Source of the DNA: DASQYE01 sp036389315
GTDB taxonomy: Bacteria > Acidobacteriota > Blastocatellia > Pyrinomonadales > Pyrinomonadaceae
Assembly: GCA_036389315.1 (NCBI GenBank)
Contig: DASVQF010000013.1
Span: 62,001-126,000 of the forward strand
DNA length: 64,000 nucleotides
Direction: 5' to 3'
A program made the translations under genes and the position numbers. The notes below the pieces were generated by a model, which did not search any database, had not been told where the DNA came from, and worked only from the letters and a program-made list of their open reading frames with translations. Below are positions 8,278 through 17,201 of the stretch, piece after piece; position 1 is the first letter of the stretch; each line of letters starts with the position of its first letter.

Positions 8278-9576
8278 GTGGCGCTGCGCATCACGCGCCG
8301 GTTTCGACTACAATCGGGAGGCCAAGCGGATGTCGAGCGAGAGCGATGGTCAGCAGCAGTGGCCGAAAGCGCAAAGATCGAAGAGGAGCAGGAGACGGCA
8401 AGGCAGGCGCGACTCAGCGCCGCGCGTCGTGTCGTCGTCAAGCTCGGCACTAACATCGTCAACGGACACGGAGGCGAGATTGCAGTCGAGCGCCTGCGTC
8501 CCATCGTCGCCTCTATCGCTCTTTTGAAGAAGGCCGGGCGTCAGTTCGTCCTCGTCTCATCGGGCGCAGTCGGCTTAGGGGCCGGACGCTTAGGGCTGCA
8601 TCGCGAGCGGCTCGCAGACCTGGTGACGCGCCAGGCTTGCGCGGCCGTCGGCCAGAGCCTCCTGATGCACGCCTACGAGCAGTTGTTCCGCGAGCACGAC
8701 CTGCCGATAGCGCAGGTGCTTCTCACGCAGGGCGATTTCACGGACTGGCGGCGCTACAGAAATCTGCGCCGGACTATGGAGAAGCTGCTCAAGCTGGGCG
8801 TGCTGCCCATCGTCAACGAGAACGATACTGTCTCGACCGCCGAACTGAGGTATTTGACCGCCGGCGCGGAGCGCGTCTTCGGCGACAACGACCGGCTGGC
8901 CGCGCTCGTGATGAGTAAGCTGGATTCGGACGCGCTCGTACTTTTAACGAGCGTTGACGGGCTGCTCAGGCGCGGTGCTCCGAGACGCCGCGAGCAGCCC
9001 GACGATAGTGAAGCGGGGAGCGTCATCCCGTTAGTCTCGGAGATCACTCCCGAGCTGAAGCTGCTGGCCGGGGGCCCTTCGGCGGGCGGCCGAGGCGGGA
9101 TGCGTACCAAGCTCGAAGCGGCCGAGATTGCCATGAGGGCCGGGGGCCTCGCGCTGATCGCCAACGGCGCGGAGCCGAACGTTTTGGAGCGGCTCTTTGC
9201 CGGAGAGCGCCTCGGCACTACTTTCATGTCGGGCTCGCGGATGGCGGGCAAGCGTCGCTGGATAGCCTTCGCAGGGTTGGTGCGCGGCCGCCTCTTCATC
9301 AACGACGGCGCGCGTCAAGCTCTCCTGAGCGGCAAGGCGAGCCTGCTCTCTTCGGGCGTCGTGCGCGTCGAAGGCGCGTTCGAGCCGCAGGATGTGGTCT
9401 CCATCCTTGACGGGGAGGGGCGCGAGCTGGCGCGCGGGCTCGTTAACTGCGCGAGCGCGGAGGCGAAGGCTTTGATGAGGGGCGAAGGTGAAGCAGCGGC
9501 GCGTGGGCCCACGGGGGTGCATGAGGGGCGTGTGCTCGTGACCCGCGATCATATAGTGTTATTGGAGAAGAAATGA
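8278..9576 (+). CDS. proB: Glutamate 5-kinase (start uncertain)
   Basis: Phosphorylates glutamate to gamma-glutamyl phosphate, the first proline step. The kinase domain begins at RRVVVKLGTNIV (about base 8425), with VLVSSGAVGLGAGRLGL and NENDTV motifs, and a C-terminal PUA domain follows (about 9260-9510). The product overlaps proA by 4 bp. The N-terminus is a problem. The only well-placed Shine-Dalgarno (GGGAGG, about 8316) serves an ATG at 8330 in a different frame. In-frame choices are GTG at 8278 or GTG at 8359, neither with a good site. Either a non-ATG start is used or the sequence has a one-base error near 8350. The function call is unaffected. Confidence 0.93.
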   Translation: MALRITRRFRLQSGGQADVERERWSAAVAESAKIEEEQETARQARLSAARRVVVKLGTNIVNGHGGEIAVERLRPIVASIALLKKAGRQFVLVSSGAVGLGAGRLGLHRERLADLVTRQACAAVGQSLLMHAYEQLFREHDLPIAQVLLTQGDFTDWRRYRNLRRTMEKLLKLGVLPIVNENDTVSTAELRYLTAGAERVFGDNDRLAALVMSKLDSDALVLLTSVDGLLRRGAPRRREQPDDSEAGSVIPLVSEITPELKLLAGGPSAGGRGGMRTKLEAAEIAMRAGGLALIANGAEPNVLERLFAGERLGTTFMSGSRMAGKRRWIAFAGLVRGRLFINDGARQALLSGKASLLSSGVVRVEGAFEPQDVVSILDGEGRELARGLVNCASAEAKALMRGEGEAAARGPTGVHEGRVLVTRDHIVLLEKK

Positions 9577-10907
9577 GTAAGTCGGTCGAAACGCTTTCAC
9601 AGACGGGGGTCGCGGACACAGCGCGCCGCGCGAAGGCTGCGGCGCGCCTGCTCGCAACTCTCCCGGCAGAGCGCCGTAACGAGATTCTGTTGACGGCCGC
9701 CGCTTTTGTCGAAGAGCGACGCGGAGAGATACTCGAAGCCAACAAGCTCGACTGTCGTGCTGCTGCGCGCGAGGTCGAAGCGGGGCGCATGTCGCGCGCC
9801 ATGTTCGAGCGTTTGCAGACGAGCGAGCGCGGCATCAGGCAGATGGCTCTGGGCGTGCGCGAAGTCGCGGCGCTCGAAGACCCCCTCGGGCGCGAGCTTT
9901 CGGTCACGGAACTGGACGATAATCTCACGCTTTACAAAGTGTCTTGCCCGCTCGGGGTGGTCGGCGTAGTCTTCGAGTCGCGCCCGGACGTGATTCCGCA
10001 GGTCGCTTCTCTCGCTTTAAAGTCCGGCAACGCGCTGCTGCTCAAGGGCGGCGCGGAAGCGGCACACACCAATGAAGCCCTGATCGCTGTCTGGCACGCG
10101 GCGCTCGCCCGATTTCCCGAAGTGCCGCTCGCCGCGCTCAACCTGCTTCACACGCGCGAAGATGTCTCGGAGATGCTCAAGCGCGACGAGGAGATTGACC
10201 TGATTATCCCGCGCGGCTCGAAAGAGTTCGTCCGTTATGTCGCAGAACATAGCCGCATCCCTGTGCTCGGGCACGGCGAAGGCATCTGCCACGTTTATGT
10301 TGACGCGGCGGCCGACCTCAGAAAGGCGCGGGATGTGGCCTTCGACTCGAAGGTGCAGTATCCGTCGGCGTGCAACGCTGCCGAGACGCTGCTCGTGCAT
10401 GAGGCGGTCGCGCCGGAATTTCTGCCGCGCATGATCGAGCAGCTCTCGACGGCAGGCGTGGAAGTACGCGGCTGCCTGCGCACGCTCGCGCTCGCCGCCT
10501 CACAACAGGTCTCGGCCGCTGCGGCTGAAGATTGGGCGACGGAATATTCCGACCTGATTATCTCCGTCAAAGTAGTCGAAAGCCTTGACGAAGCAATCGA
10601 GCATATACACCGCTACGGCTCCGGCCACACGGAATCAATCGTGACGGAAGATGCTCGGGCGGCCGCCCGTTTCATGGAGAGCGTAGATGCTGCCGGCGTC
10701 TATCACAACGCTTCGACGCGCTTTGCAGACGGCTTTCGCTACGGCTTCGGCGCAGAGCTTGGCATCAGCACCGGCAAGCTGCACGCGCGCGGGCCCGTCG
10801 GCCTCGAAGGGCTCACGACCTACAAATACAAGCTGGTCGGCGACGGCCAAGTGGTCGCCAGCTACAGCAAGGGAGAGCGGACTTTCAAGCACCGGAAACG
10901 GAAGTGA
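9573..10907 (+). CDS. proA: Gamma-glutamyl phosphate reductase
   Basis: NADPH-dependent reduction of gamma-glutamyl phosphate to glutamate-5-semialdehyde (444 aa, an aldehyde dehydrogenase superfamily member). Family motifs include VVFESRPDVIPQVASLALKS and the catalytic Cys in QYPSACNAAETLLVH (about residue 269). The ATG overlaps the proB stop (ATGA), and the stop overlaps the ilvD start (TGATG). It is thus translationally coupled on both sides and embedded between branched-chain amino-acid genes. Confidence 0.97.
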   Translation: MSKSVETLSQTGVADTARRAKAAARLLATLPAERRNEILLTAAAFVEERRGEILEANKLDCRAAAREVEAGRMSRAMFERLQTSERGIRQMALGVREVAALEDPLGRELSVTELDDNLTLYKVSCPLGVVGVVFESRPDVIPQVASLALKSGNALLLKGGAEAAHTNEALIAVWHAALARFPEVPLAALNLLHTREDVSEMLKRDEEIDLIIPRGSKEFVRYVAEHSRIPVLGHGEGICHVYVDAAADLRKARDVAFDSKVQYPSACNAAETLLVHEAVAPEFLPRMIEQLSTAGVEVRGCLRTLALAASQQVSAAAAEDWATEYSDLIISVKVVESLDEAIEHIHRYGSGHTESIVTEDARAAARFMESVDAAGVYHNASTRFADGFRYGFGAELGISTGKLHARGPVGLEGLTTYKYKLVGDGQVVASYSKGERTFKHRKRK

Positions 10908-12595
10908 TGAGCGATAAGAGGAGAAGCCTGACGATTACGGGGGGCGTGGAGCGGACGCCTAACAGGGCCATGCTGCGCGCAGTGGGTTTCGGTGATGAGG
11001 ATTTCTGCAAGCCGATCATCGGGGTCGCCAACGGCTACAGCACGATCACGCCTTGCAATGCCGGGCTGAATGACCTGGCCGAGACCGCCATCGCGGCCTT
11101 GAGCGAAGCGGGCACGATGCCGCAGGTGTTCGGCACGATCACCGTGAGCGACGGCATCTCGATGGGCACGGAGGGGATGAAATACAGCCTCGTGTCGCGC
11201 GAGGTCATAGCCGACTCGATTGAGACAGTGTGCCAGGCGCAGAGCCTTGACGGTTTAGTGGCGATTGGCGGTTGCGACAAGAACATGCCGGGCGCAATGA
11301 TCGCCATCGCGCGCATGAACATCCCTTCCATCTTCGTCTACGGCGGGACGATCAAGGCCGGACATTATCGCGGCCAAGACTTGACGGTCGTCAGCGCCTT
11401 TGAGGCCGTGGGCCAATACGCGGCCCGTCGTATTGGCGAAGCGGAACTGCTCGAAGTCGAGCGCCGGGCGTGTCCCGGCGCAGGCTCTTGCGGCGGAATG
11501 TACACGGCCAACACCATGTCTTCCGCCATCGAAGCGATGGGGCTCAGCCTGCCCTACTCTTCGACCATGGCCGCCGAAGATGAAGAGAAGAGGGAAAGCG
11601 CCGCGCGCTCAGGCGAAGTCCTGGCCCAGGCCGTGCGCCGAGAGATTCTGCCGCGACAGCTTCTCACGAGAAAAGCTTTCGAGAATGCGATTGCGGTCGT
11701 GATGGCCGTCGGCGGCTCGACCAACGCCGTGCTGCATCTGCTGGCCATAGCGCACGCCGCACGCGTCCCGCTGACGCTGGACGATTTCGAGGATGTGCGC
11801 GCGCGCGTTCCAGTCCTCTGTGACCTCAAGCCTTCGGGCCGCTACGTCGCCACAGACCTGCACAAGGCGGGCGGCATTCCGCAGGTGATGAAGATGCTGC
11901 TTGCGCACGGCCTCCTGCACGGCGATGCGCTGACCATCACGGGAGAAACGATAGCCGAAGTCCTCACGGATGTGCCCGCAGAGCCGCGCGCCTCTCAAGA
12001 TGTCATCCGTCCGTGGGCCAACCCGCTCTACCCGCACGGTCACCTGGCAATCCTGCGTGGCAATCTGGCGACAGAGGGCGCTGTGGCGAAGATTACGGGA
12101 GTCAAGAGGCCACGGATTACGGGCCCGGCGCGCGTCTTCGATTCGGAGGAGAGTTGTCTGGAAGCCATCTTGTCGGGCGCTATCCGGCCGGGCGATTGCA
12201 TAGTGATTCGCTATGAGGGGCCGCGCGGTGGGCCAGGGATGCGCGAGATGCTTGCGCCCACGTCGGCCATCATCGGCGCTGGCCTGGGCGACGCCGTGGC
12301 GCTGATTACGGACGGGCGCTTTTCGGGCGGCACGTACGGGATGGTCGTCGGGCACGTCGCGCCCGAAGCGGCCGTCGGGGGCACGATTGCGCTCGTTGAA
12401 GAGGGCGATGCGATCACGATTGATGCCGAGGCCCGCCGGTTGCAGTTGGATGTCTCGGAAGAGGAGCTGGCGCGTCGCCGCCGCGCGTGGCGTCAGCCCG
12501 CGCCGCGTTTCCGTCAGGGAGTGCTGGCGAAATATGCGCGGCTGGTTTCGACGAGCAGCCTGGGCGCGGTGACCGACAGGGAAGAAAGCCTGTAG
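10907..12595 (+). CDS. ilvD: Dihydroxy-acid dehydratase
   Basis: Fe-S enzyme that dehydrates 2,3-dihydroxy acids to 2-oxo acids for valine and isoleucine (562 aa). Cluster-ligand regions are visible as TPCNAGLNDLAE, GGCDKNMPGAMIA and PGAGSCGGMYTANTM. The C-terminal motif DGRFSGGTYGMVVGHVAPEA is also present. I chose the ATG at 10907, which overlaps the proA TGA; a GTG sits directly before it at 10904. It completes the ilvBNCD set within this run. Confidence 0.97.
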   Translation: MSDKRRSLTITGGVERTPNRAMLRAVGFGDEDFCKPIIGVANGYSTITPCNAGLNDLAETAIAALSEAGTMPQVFGTITVSDGISMGTEGMKYSLVSREVIADSIETVCQAQSLDGLVAIGGCDKNMPGAMIAIARMNIPSIFVYGGTIKAGHYRGQDLTVVSAFEAVGQYAARRIGEAELLEVERRACPGAGSCGGMYTANTMSSAIEAMGLSLPYSSTMAAEDEEKRESAARSGEVLAQAVRREILPRQLLTRKAFENAIAVVMAVGGSTNAVLHLLAIAHAARVPLTLDDFEDVRARVPVLCDLKPSGRYVATDLHKAGGIPQVMKMLLAHGLLHGDALTITGETIAEVLTDVPAEPRASQDVIRPWANPLYPHGHLAILRGNLATEGAVAKITGVKRPRITGPARVFDSEESCLEAILSGAIRPGDCIVIRYEGPRGGPGMREMLAPTSAIIGAGLGDAVALITDGRFSGGTYGMVVGHVAPEAAVGGTIALVEEGDAITIDAEARRLQLDVSEEELARRRRAWRQPAPRFRQGVLAKYARLVSTSSLGAVTDREESL

Positions 12596-12631
12596 GGGCA
12601 ATGCAGGTTTGAGGCGGGGCCATTTGAAGTG

Positions 12632-14278
12632 ATGAGTGAAAGAATAGAAATCTACGATACGACTTTGCGCGACGGGGCGCAGGGCGAGAGCGTCAACTTC
12701 TCTGCCACAGACAAGTGTCGCGTCGCCGAAGCGTTGGACGCGCTCGGCGTCGATTTTATAGAGGGCGGGTGGCCCGGCTCTAATCCGCGCGACCTGGCCT
12801 TCTTCGAGCAGGCGCGCCGCCTCTCTCTCTCTCATGCGCGCCTCGCAGCCTTCGGCGCAACGCGCCGCAGGAATTTCTCCTGCGCCACTGACCCGAGCAT
12901 CCAGGCTTTGTTGAAGGCCGACGTGCCCGTAGTGACGGTCTTCGGCAAGTCCTGGCTGCTGCACGTGAGCGATGCCCTGCGGATCAGCCGCGAAGAGAAC
13001 CTTGAGATCATCGAAGACACCGTGCGTTACCTCTCCGAGCGCGTCCCCTTAGTCATCTACGACGCGGAGCATTTCTTCGACGGCTACGCCTCAGACCCCT
13101 CGTACGCGCTCGCGACTTTGCGCGCGGCCCTCTCGGGTGGGCCCAAGCGCATAGTGCTGTGCGACACCAACGGCGGGAGCCTGCCCGAACAGATCATGCG
13201 TGGCGTGCGCTCGGCGGCCGAGCAGGTACAGGTTCCGCTCGGCATACATTGCCATAATGACGGAGAGCTGGCCGTCGCCAACACGCTCGCGGCGGTCGCG
13301 GCCGGGGCCAGTCATGTGCAAGGGACGATTAACGGGTACGGAGAGCGTTGCGGCAACGCCAATCTCTGCTCCGTCCTCCCCAATCTTGAGTTGAAGCTGG
13401 GGCGCGCGGTTCTCGGCCCCGAGCGTTTGCAGAAGCTCAGAGAGACGGCGCGGCTCGTGAGCGAGATCGCCAACCTCTCTCTTGCATCGAGCGCGGCCTT
13501 TGTCGGTGACAGCGCCTTTGCGCATAAGGGGGGCGTGCACGTCTCGGCCGTCGAGCGCAATCCCCAGACCTACGAACACGTCGCGCCCGAAGTGGTCGGC
13601 AATCGTCGCCGCGTCCTCATCTCGGATCAGGCGGGGCGGGCCAACCTGAGAGCCTATGCGCGCGAGCTTGGCTTAGAGCTTGGCTTGGAGATTGAGGACG
13701 AGCGGCGTGTGCTCGACGAGCTGAAGCAGTTGGAGCACGACGGCTACGAGTTCGAGGCGGCCGAAGCCAGCTTCGAGCTGCTGGTGCGCCGCCTGCGCGG
13801 ACTGCACACGCCTTACTTCGAGCTGCTCGGCTTTCGCGTCATAGACGAGCATCGCGGCGCGCTGATGCCCATGAGCGAGGCGACCGTCAAAGTCCGCGTC
13901 GGCCACCGCGAAGAGCACATGGCCGCGAGCGGCAACGGGCCCGTCAACGCCCTGGACAAAGCGCTCAGGCGCGCGCTCGAAAGATTTTACCCGGCGCTCG
14001 CCGAGATGCGGCTGGTAGATTACAAGGTGAGGGTCATCAACAGCTCCCTGAGCGGGACGGCGAGCCTTGTGAGAGTCTTGATTACTTCGAGCGACGGGCG
14101 CGCGCAGTGGGGCACGGTCGGCGTCTCGGCCAACATCGTCGAAGCGAGCTGGCGCGCGCTCTACGACTCGGTCGAATACAAGCTGACGCGCGACGGCGTC
14201 GCGGCCGCGAGCGACGATCAGGCTGATAGGCCCGAGGACGTGGCGGCCGAGCTGCCTGTGAAGGAAGCCATACGGTGA
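12632..14278 (+). CDS. cimA: (R)-citramalate synthase-type alpha-IPM/homocitrate synthase family protein
   Basis: 548 aa. DRE-TIM metallolyase domain with IYDTTLRDGAQGES at residues about 7-20 (Arg and Asp of the R-D motif), metal ligands in GIHCHNDGELAVAN, and NGYGERCGNANL. It carries a C-terminal LeuA-type allosteric domain (about residues 400-530). The architecture and the DGAQGE active-site variant match the CimA/TIGR00977-like group rather than LeuA. The probable reaction is pyruvate plus acetyl-CoA to citramalate, giving 2-oxobutyrate for isoleucine without threonine dehydratase. The neighbours ilvD and lysC/thrC fit this. The exact substrate is inference. Confidence 0.85.
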   Translation: MSERIEIYDTTLRDGAQGESVNFSATDKCRVAEALDALGVDFIEGGWPGSNPRDLAFFEQARRLSLSHARLAAFGATRRRNFSCATDPSIQALLKADVPVVTVFGKSWLLHVSDALRISREENLEIIEDTVRYLSERVPLVIYDAEHFFDGYASDPSYALATLRAALSGGPKRIVLCDTNGGSLPEQIMRGVRSAAEQVQVPLGIHCHNDGELAVANTLAAVAAGASHVQGTINGYGERCGNANLCSVLPNLELKLGRAVLGPERLQKLRETARLVSEIANLSLASSAAFVGDSAFAHKGGVHVSAVERNPQTYEHVAPEVVGNRRRVLISDQAGRANLRAYARELGLELGLEIEDERRVLDELKQLEHDGYEFEAAEASFELLVRRLRGLHTPYFELLGFRVIDEHRGALMPMSEATVKVRVGHREEHMAASGNGPVNALDKALRRALERFYPALAEMRLVDYKVRVINSSLSGTASLVRVLITSSDGRAQWGTVGVSANIVEASWRALYDSVEYKLTRDGVAAASDDQADRPEDVAAELPVKEAIR

Positions 14279-15744
14279 TGAAAGAAAAGATAGTGGTCAT
14301 GAAGTTCGGCGGCACGTCCGTGGGCGACGCCGATTGCATCAGGCGCGCGGCCGAGATCATCGTACGGGCGGCGGCAGGCGAGGCAGTGCCGGTCACGGTC
14401 GTCTCGGCCATGAGTGGCGTCACCAACCGCCTGATCGCTGCGGCGCAGGCAGCCGAGGCGGGCGCAGCACGCACCTCGCTTGAGCTGGTCGCTGCCCTGC
14501 GCGAGCAACACCTGGCCGCGATAGACAAGATGGTCAGCACGGGCGCTCGTCGCGCGCAACTGGCCGCAGAGATCGAGCACGTTTTTGAAGAGCTGACGAG
14601 CCTCTATCGCGGCACTGCTCTGCTGCGCGAGCTGACGCCGCGCGCCCTGGACGCCATCTCAAGCGCGGGCGAGCGCCTATCGGCGCGCTTGCTGGCGAGC
14701 GCGCTCTGCGAGCTGGGGCTCAAGAGCACGGCGGTCGAAGCCACCGAGCTGATCGTGACCGACAACAGGTTCGGGCAGGCTGAGCCTTTGATGACTTTGA
14801 CGCACGAGCGCGCCTGCGCGCGCCTCCGGCCTTTGATCGAAGCGGGCACGCTTCCGGTCGTGACGGGCTTCATCGGCGCGACGACGGAAGGGACGCTGAC
14901 GACTTTGGGGCGCGGCGGCTCCGATTACTCCGCGACCATTCTCGGAGCGGCGCTGCGTTCGGAAGAGGTCGTGATCTGGACGGATGTTGACGGCGTGCTG
15001 ACGGCTGACCCGCGCCTTGTGCCGGAAGCGCGCACGCTTCGGGAAATCTCTTATAACGAGGCGGCCGAGCTGGCCTACTTCGGCGCGAAGGTGCTTCATC
15101 CGAAAACCCTGCGGCCCGTCGTCGCCGCACGCATCCCGGTCTGGATTCGCAACAGCTTCGCGCCCGAACGGCCCGGAACCAAGATCACCGCGACGGGACA
15201 CCCCACCGCGCGCGGAGTCAAAGCGATTACGGCCATCACGGAAGTCACGCTGATTACGGTCGGCGGGCGCGCCATCGTCGGCGTGCCGGGCATCGCGGCC
15301 AAGACTTTCGCCGCGACCGCCAGCGTGCAGGCCAACGTCCTTCTCATCTCGCAATCCTCTTCGGGCGACGACATCTGCCTGATCGTCAATTCCACAGACG
15401 CCGGGCCCACGGTCGAGGCGCTCAGGCGGGCGTTTGAACTGGACTTGGCCCACCAGCAGATTGAGCACATCACGGTTGACCCGGAGATTGCCATTGTCGC
15501 CGTCGTCGGTGATAAGATGCGCGGCACGCCCGGCATCGCCGGACGCACCTTCAGCGCCCTGGGCCGTCGCGGCGTCAACATCATAGCCATCGCGCAAGGC
15601 TCTTCGGAATATAACGTCTCCTTCGTCGTCGAGCGCACACTGATGCGCGAAGCCGTGCTCGCCGTGCACAACGAGTTCGGCTTACAGCGTCGCGCCTCTC
15701 GCTTCGATACTGCGGAGGACGCGGCCGCGCTGGCGCGTGTATGA
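14278..15744 (+). CDS. lysC: Aspartate kinase, monofunctional
   Basis: Phosphorylates aspartate, the entry point to threonine, methionine and lysine (488 aa). The amino-acid kinase signature KFGGTSVGDAD is at about residues 9-19, and GRGGSDYSATILGAAL lies mid-protein. Two C-terminal ACT domains (about 320-470), including SSEYNVSFVVE, are the usual site of feedback control. The length and tandem ACTs resemble the ThrA/LysC-III type of kinase, but there is no fused homoserine dehydrogenase. The start overlaps the cimA stop, and the stop overlaps the thrC start by 4 bp. Confidence 0.95.
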   Translation: MKEKIVVMKFGGTSVGDADCIRRAAEIIVRAAAGEAVPVTVVSAMSGVTNRLIAAAQAAEAGAARTSLELVAALREQHLAAIDKMVSTGARRAQLAAEIEHVFEELTSLYRGTALLRELTPRALDAISSAGERLSARLLASALCELGLKSTAVEATELIVTDNRFGQAEPLMTLTHERACARLRPLIEAGTLPVVTGFIGATTEGTLTTLGRGGSDYSATILGAALRSEEVVIWTDVDGVLTADPRLVPEARTLREISYNEAAELAYFGAKVLHPKTLRPVVAARIPVWIRNSFAPERPGTKITATGHPTARGVKAITAITEVTLITVGGRAIVGVPGIAAKTFAATASVQANVLLISQSSSGDDICLIVNSTDAGPTVEALRRAFELDLAHQQIEHITVDPEIAIVAVVGDKMRGTPGIAGRTFSALGRRGVNIIAIAQGSSEYNVSFVVERTLMREAVLAVHNEFGLQRRASRFDTAEDAAALARV

Positions 15745-17183
15745 GTATGACTGAAAGAAGCGTCACGACGGAACGCGCCCAGCAGCGCTGCATAGAGCCT
15801 GAGTGCGGCGCGCGATTCAGTACGCAGGAGCGCCTCTACGTCTGCCGACATTGCGGCGGCCTGCTTGAGATCGAGCGGGGCGCGGAAGAGTCAGAGACCC
15901 GTCCCGAGCAGCTCAAGACCCTCTGGCGCGAGCGTCTCGCTTCGATGGACGAGCGCGACCGCAGCGGCGTGTGGCGTTTCAGAGAGCTGCTGCCGTTCTC
16001 TGACGATGCGCCCGTCATCACGCTCAAGGAAGGCAACACGCCGCTCTACACGGCTCCGCGCACGGCTCGCTACTGTGGCCTGGACGCACTCGCGCTCAAG
16101 CACCAGGGCTGTAATCCGACCGGCTCTTTCAAAGACACTGGGATGACGACGGCCGTCACGCAGGCCGTCTTGCTCGGCGCGCGCACTGTGGTCTGTGCGA
16201 GCACGGGCAACACGGCTGCGAGCCTCGCGGCCTATGCTGCGCGCGCGCGCCTGCAATGCGCCATCCTCGTGCCGCGCGGCCAGATCAGTCATGCCAAGCT
16301 GGCGCAGAGCTTGGACTACGGCGCGGCCGTTCTTGAGCTTGGCGGGAATTTCGACGACGCGATGCGAGTCATCCGCGAGCTGGCCGAAGACGAATCAATC
16401 TACCTCGTCAACTCGATCAATCCTTTCCGCATAGAGGGGCAGAAGACCGTCGCGGCCGAGCTGCTTGAGCAGCGCGGGTGGCGCGTGCCCGCGCACGTCG
16501 TCGTGCCGGGCGGCAACCTCGGCAATAGCTCTGCGCTCGGCAAAGGTTTCAAAGAGTTGTACGAGCTTGGGCTCATTGACAGGCTGCCGCGCCTCTCTGT
16601 CGTGCAGGCCGAAGGGTCGGCTCCTTTCGCCAGCCTCTTTGGGCCCACCTCCATCATCTCCGAGCTGCAAAGCTCCGAGCTGGAACGTCTGCCGGACGAG
16701 CTGCTCGTGCCTGTCAAGCATCCGCAGACGCTCGCCACAGCCATCAAGATCGGCGCGCCTGTCTCCTGGAAGAAGGCTCTGCGCGCGGTCTTGCAAACGG
16801 GCGGCAGCGTCCTCGCCGTCAGCGAGCAGGAGATTGCCGACGCCAAAGCCATGATCGGGCGCGACGGCGTCGGCTGCGAGCCCGCTTCGGCGACAACGGT
16901 CGCGGGACTGAAACGTCTGGTCGCGGCCCGAATAGTCCGGCCCGACGAAGACGTGGTCGCAGTCCTGACGGGCCACATCCTGAAGGATACTGACTACGCC
17001 ATTAACTATCATCGCGAGACGCTCTACACGCACGACCGCTCGGCCGAGAAGACCAAAGAGCAGCGACACCTGGCCTCAACTTACGGCAACCGTGCCGCGC
17101 GCGTGCGTGCCGACAAGAGGGCCATCCTTGAGACGCTCAGGCGGCGAGCAGAGGAGCCTGGCGATTTCGAGAGCCTTCGCTGA
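15741..17183 (+). CDS. thrC: Threonine synthase
   Basis: PLP enzyme converting O-phosphohomoserine to threonine (480 aa). The catalytic lysine is in NPTGSFKDTGMTTAV (about residue 130), and ASTGNTAASLAAYAARA and VPGGNLGNSSALGKG are the PLP phosphate-contact regions. The N-terminus carries a zinc-ribbon-like set of cysteines (17, 22, 35, 38), as in many long ThrC proteins. The ATG overlaps the lysC TGA. It is followed 18 bp later by thrB, giving the order lysC-thrC-thrB. Homoserine dehydrogenase and aspartate-semialdehyde dehydrogenase are not in the window. Confidence 0.96.
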   Translation: MSMTERSVTTERAQQRCIEPECGARFSTQERLYVCRHCGGLLEIERGAEESETRPEQLKTLWRERLASMDERDRSGVWRFRELLPFSDDAPVITLKEGNTPLYTAPRTARYCGLDALALKHQGCNPTGSFKDTGMTTAVTQAVLLGARTVVCASTGNTAASLAAYAARARLQCAILVPRGQISHAKLAQSLDYGAAVLELGGNFDDAMRVIRELAEDESIYLVNSINPFRIEGQKTVAAELLEQRGWRVPAHVVVPGGNLGNSSALGKGFKELYELGLIDRLPRLSVVQAEGSAPFASLFGPTSIISELQSSELERLPDELLVPVKHPQTLATAIKIGAPVSWKKALRAVLQTGGSVLAVSEQEIADAKAMIGRDGVGCEPASATTVAGLKRLVAARIVRPDEDVVAVLTGHILKDTDYAINYHRETLYTHDRSAEKTKEQRHLASTYGNRAARVRADKRAILETLRRRAEEPGDFESLR

Positions 17184-17201
17184 GAAGAGGACTGAGGCCG
17201 A

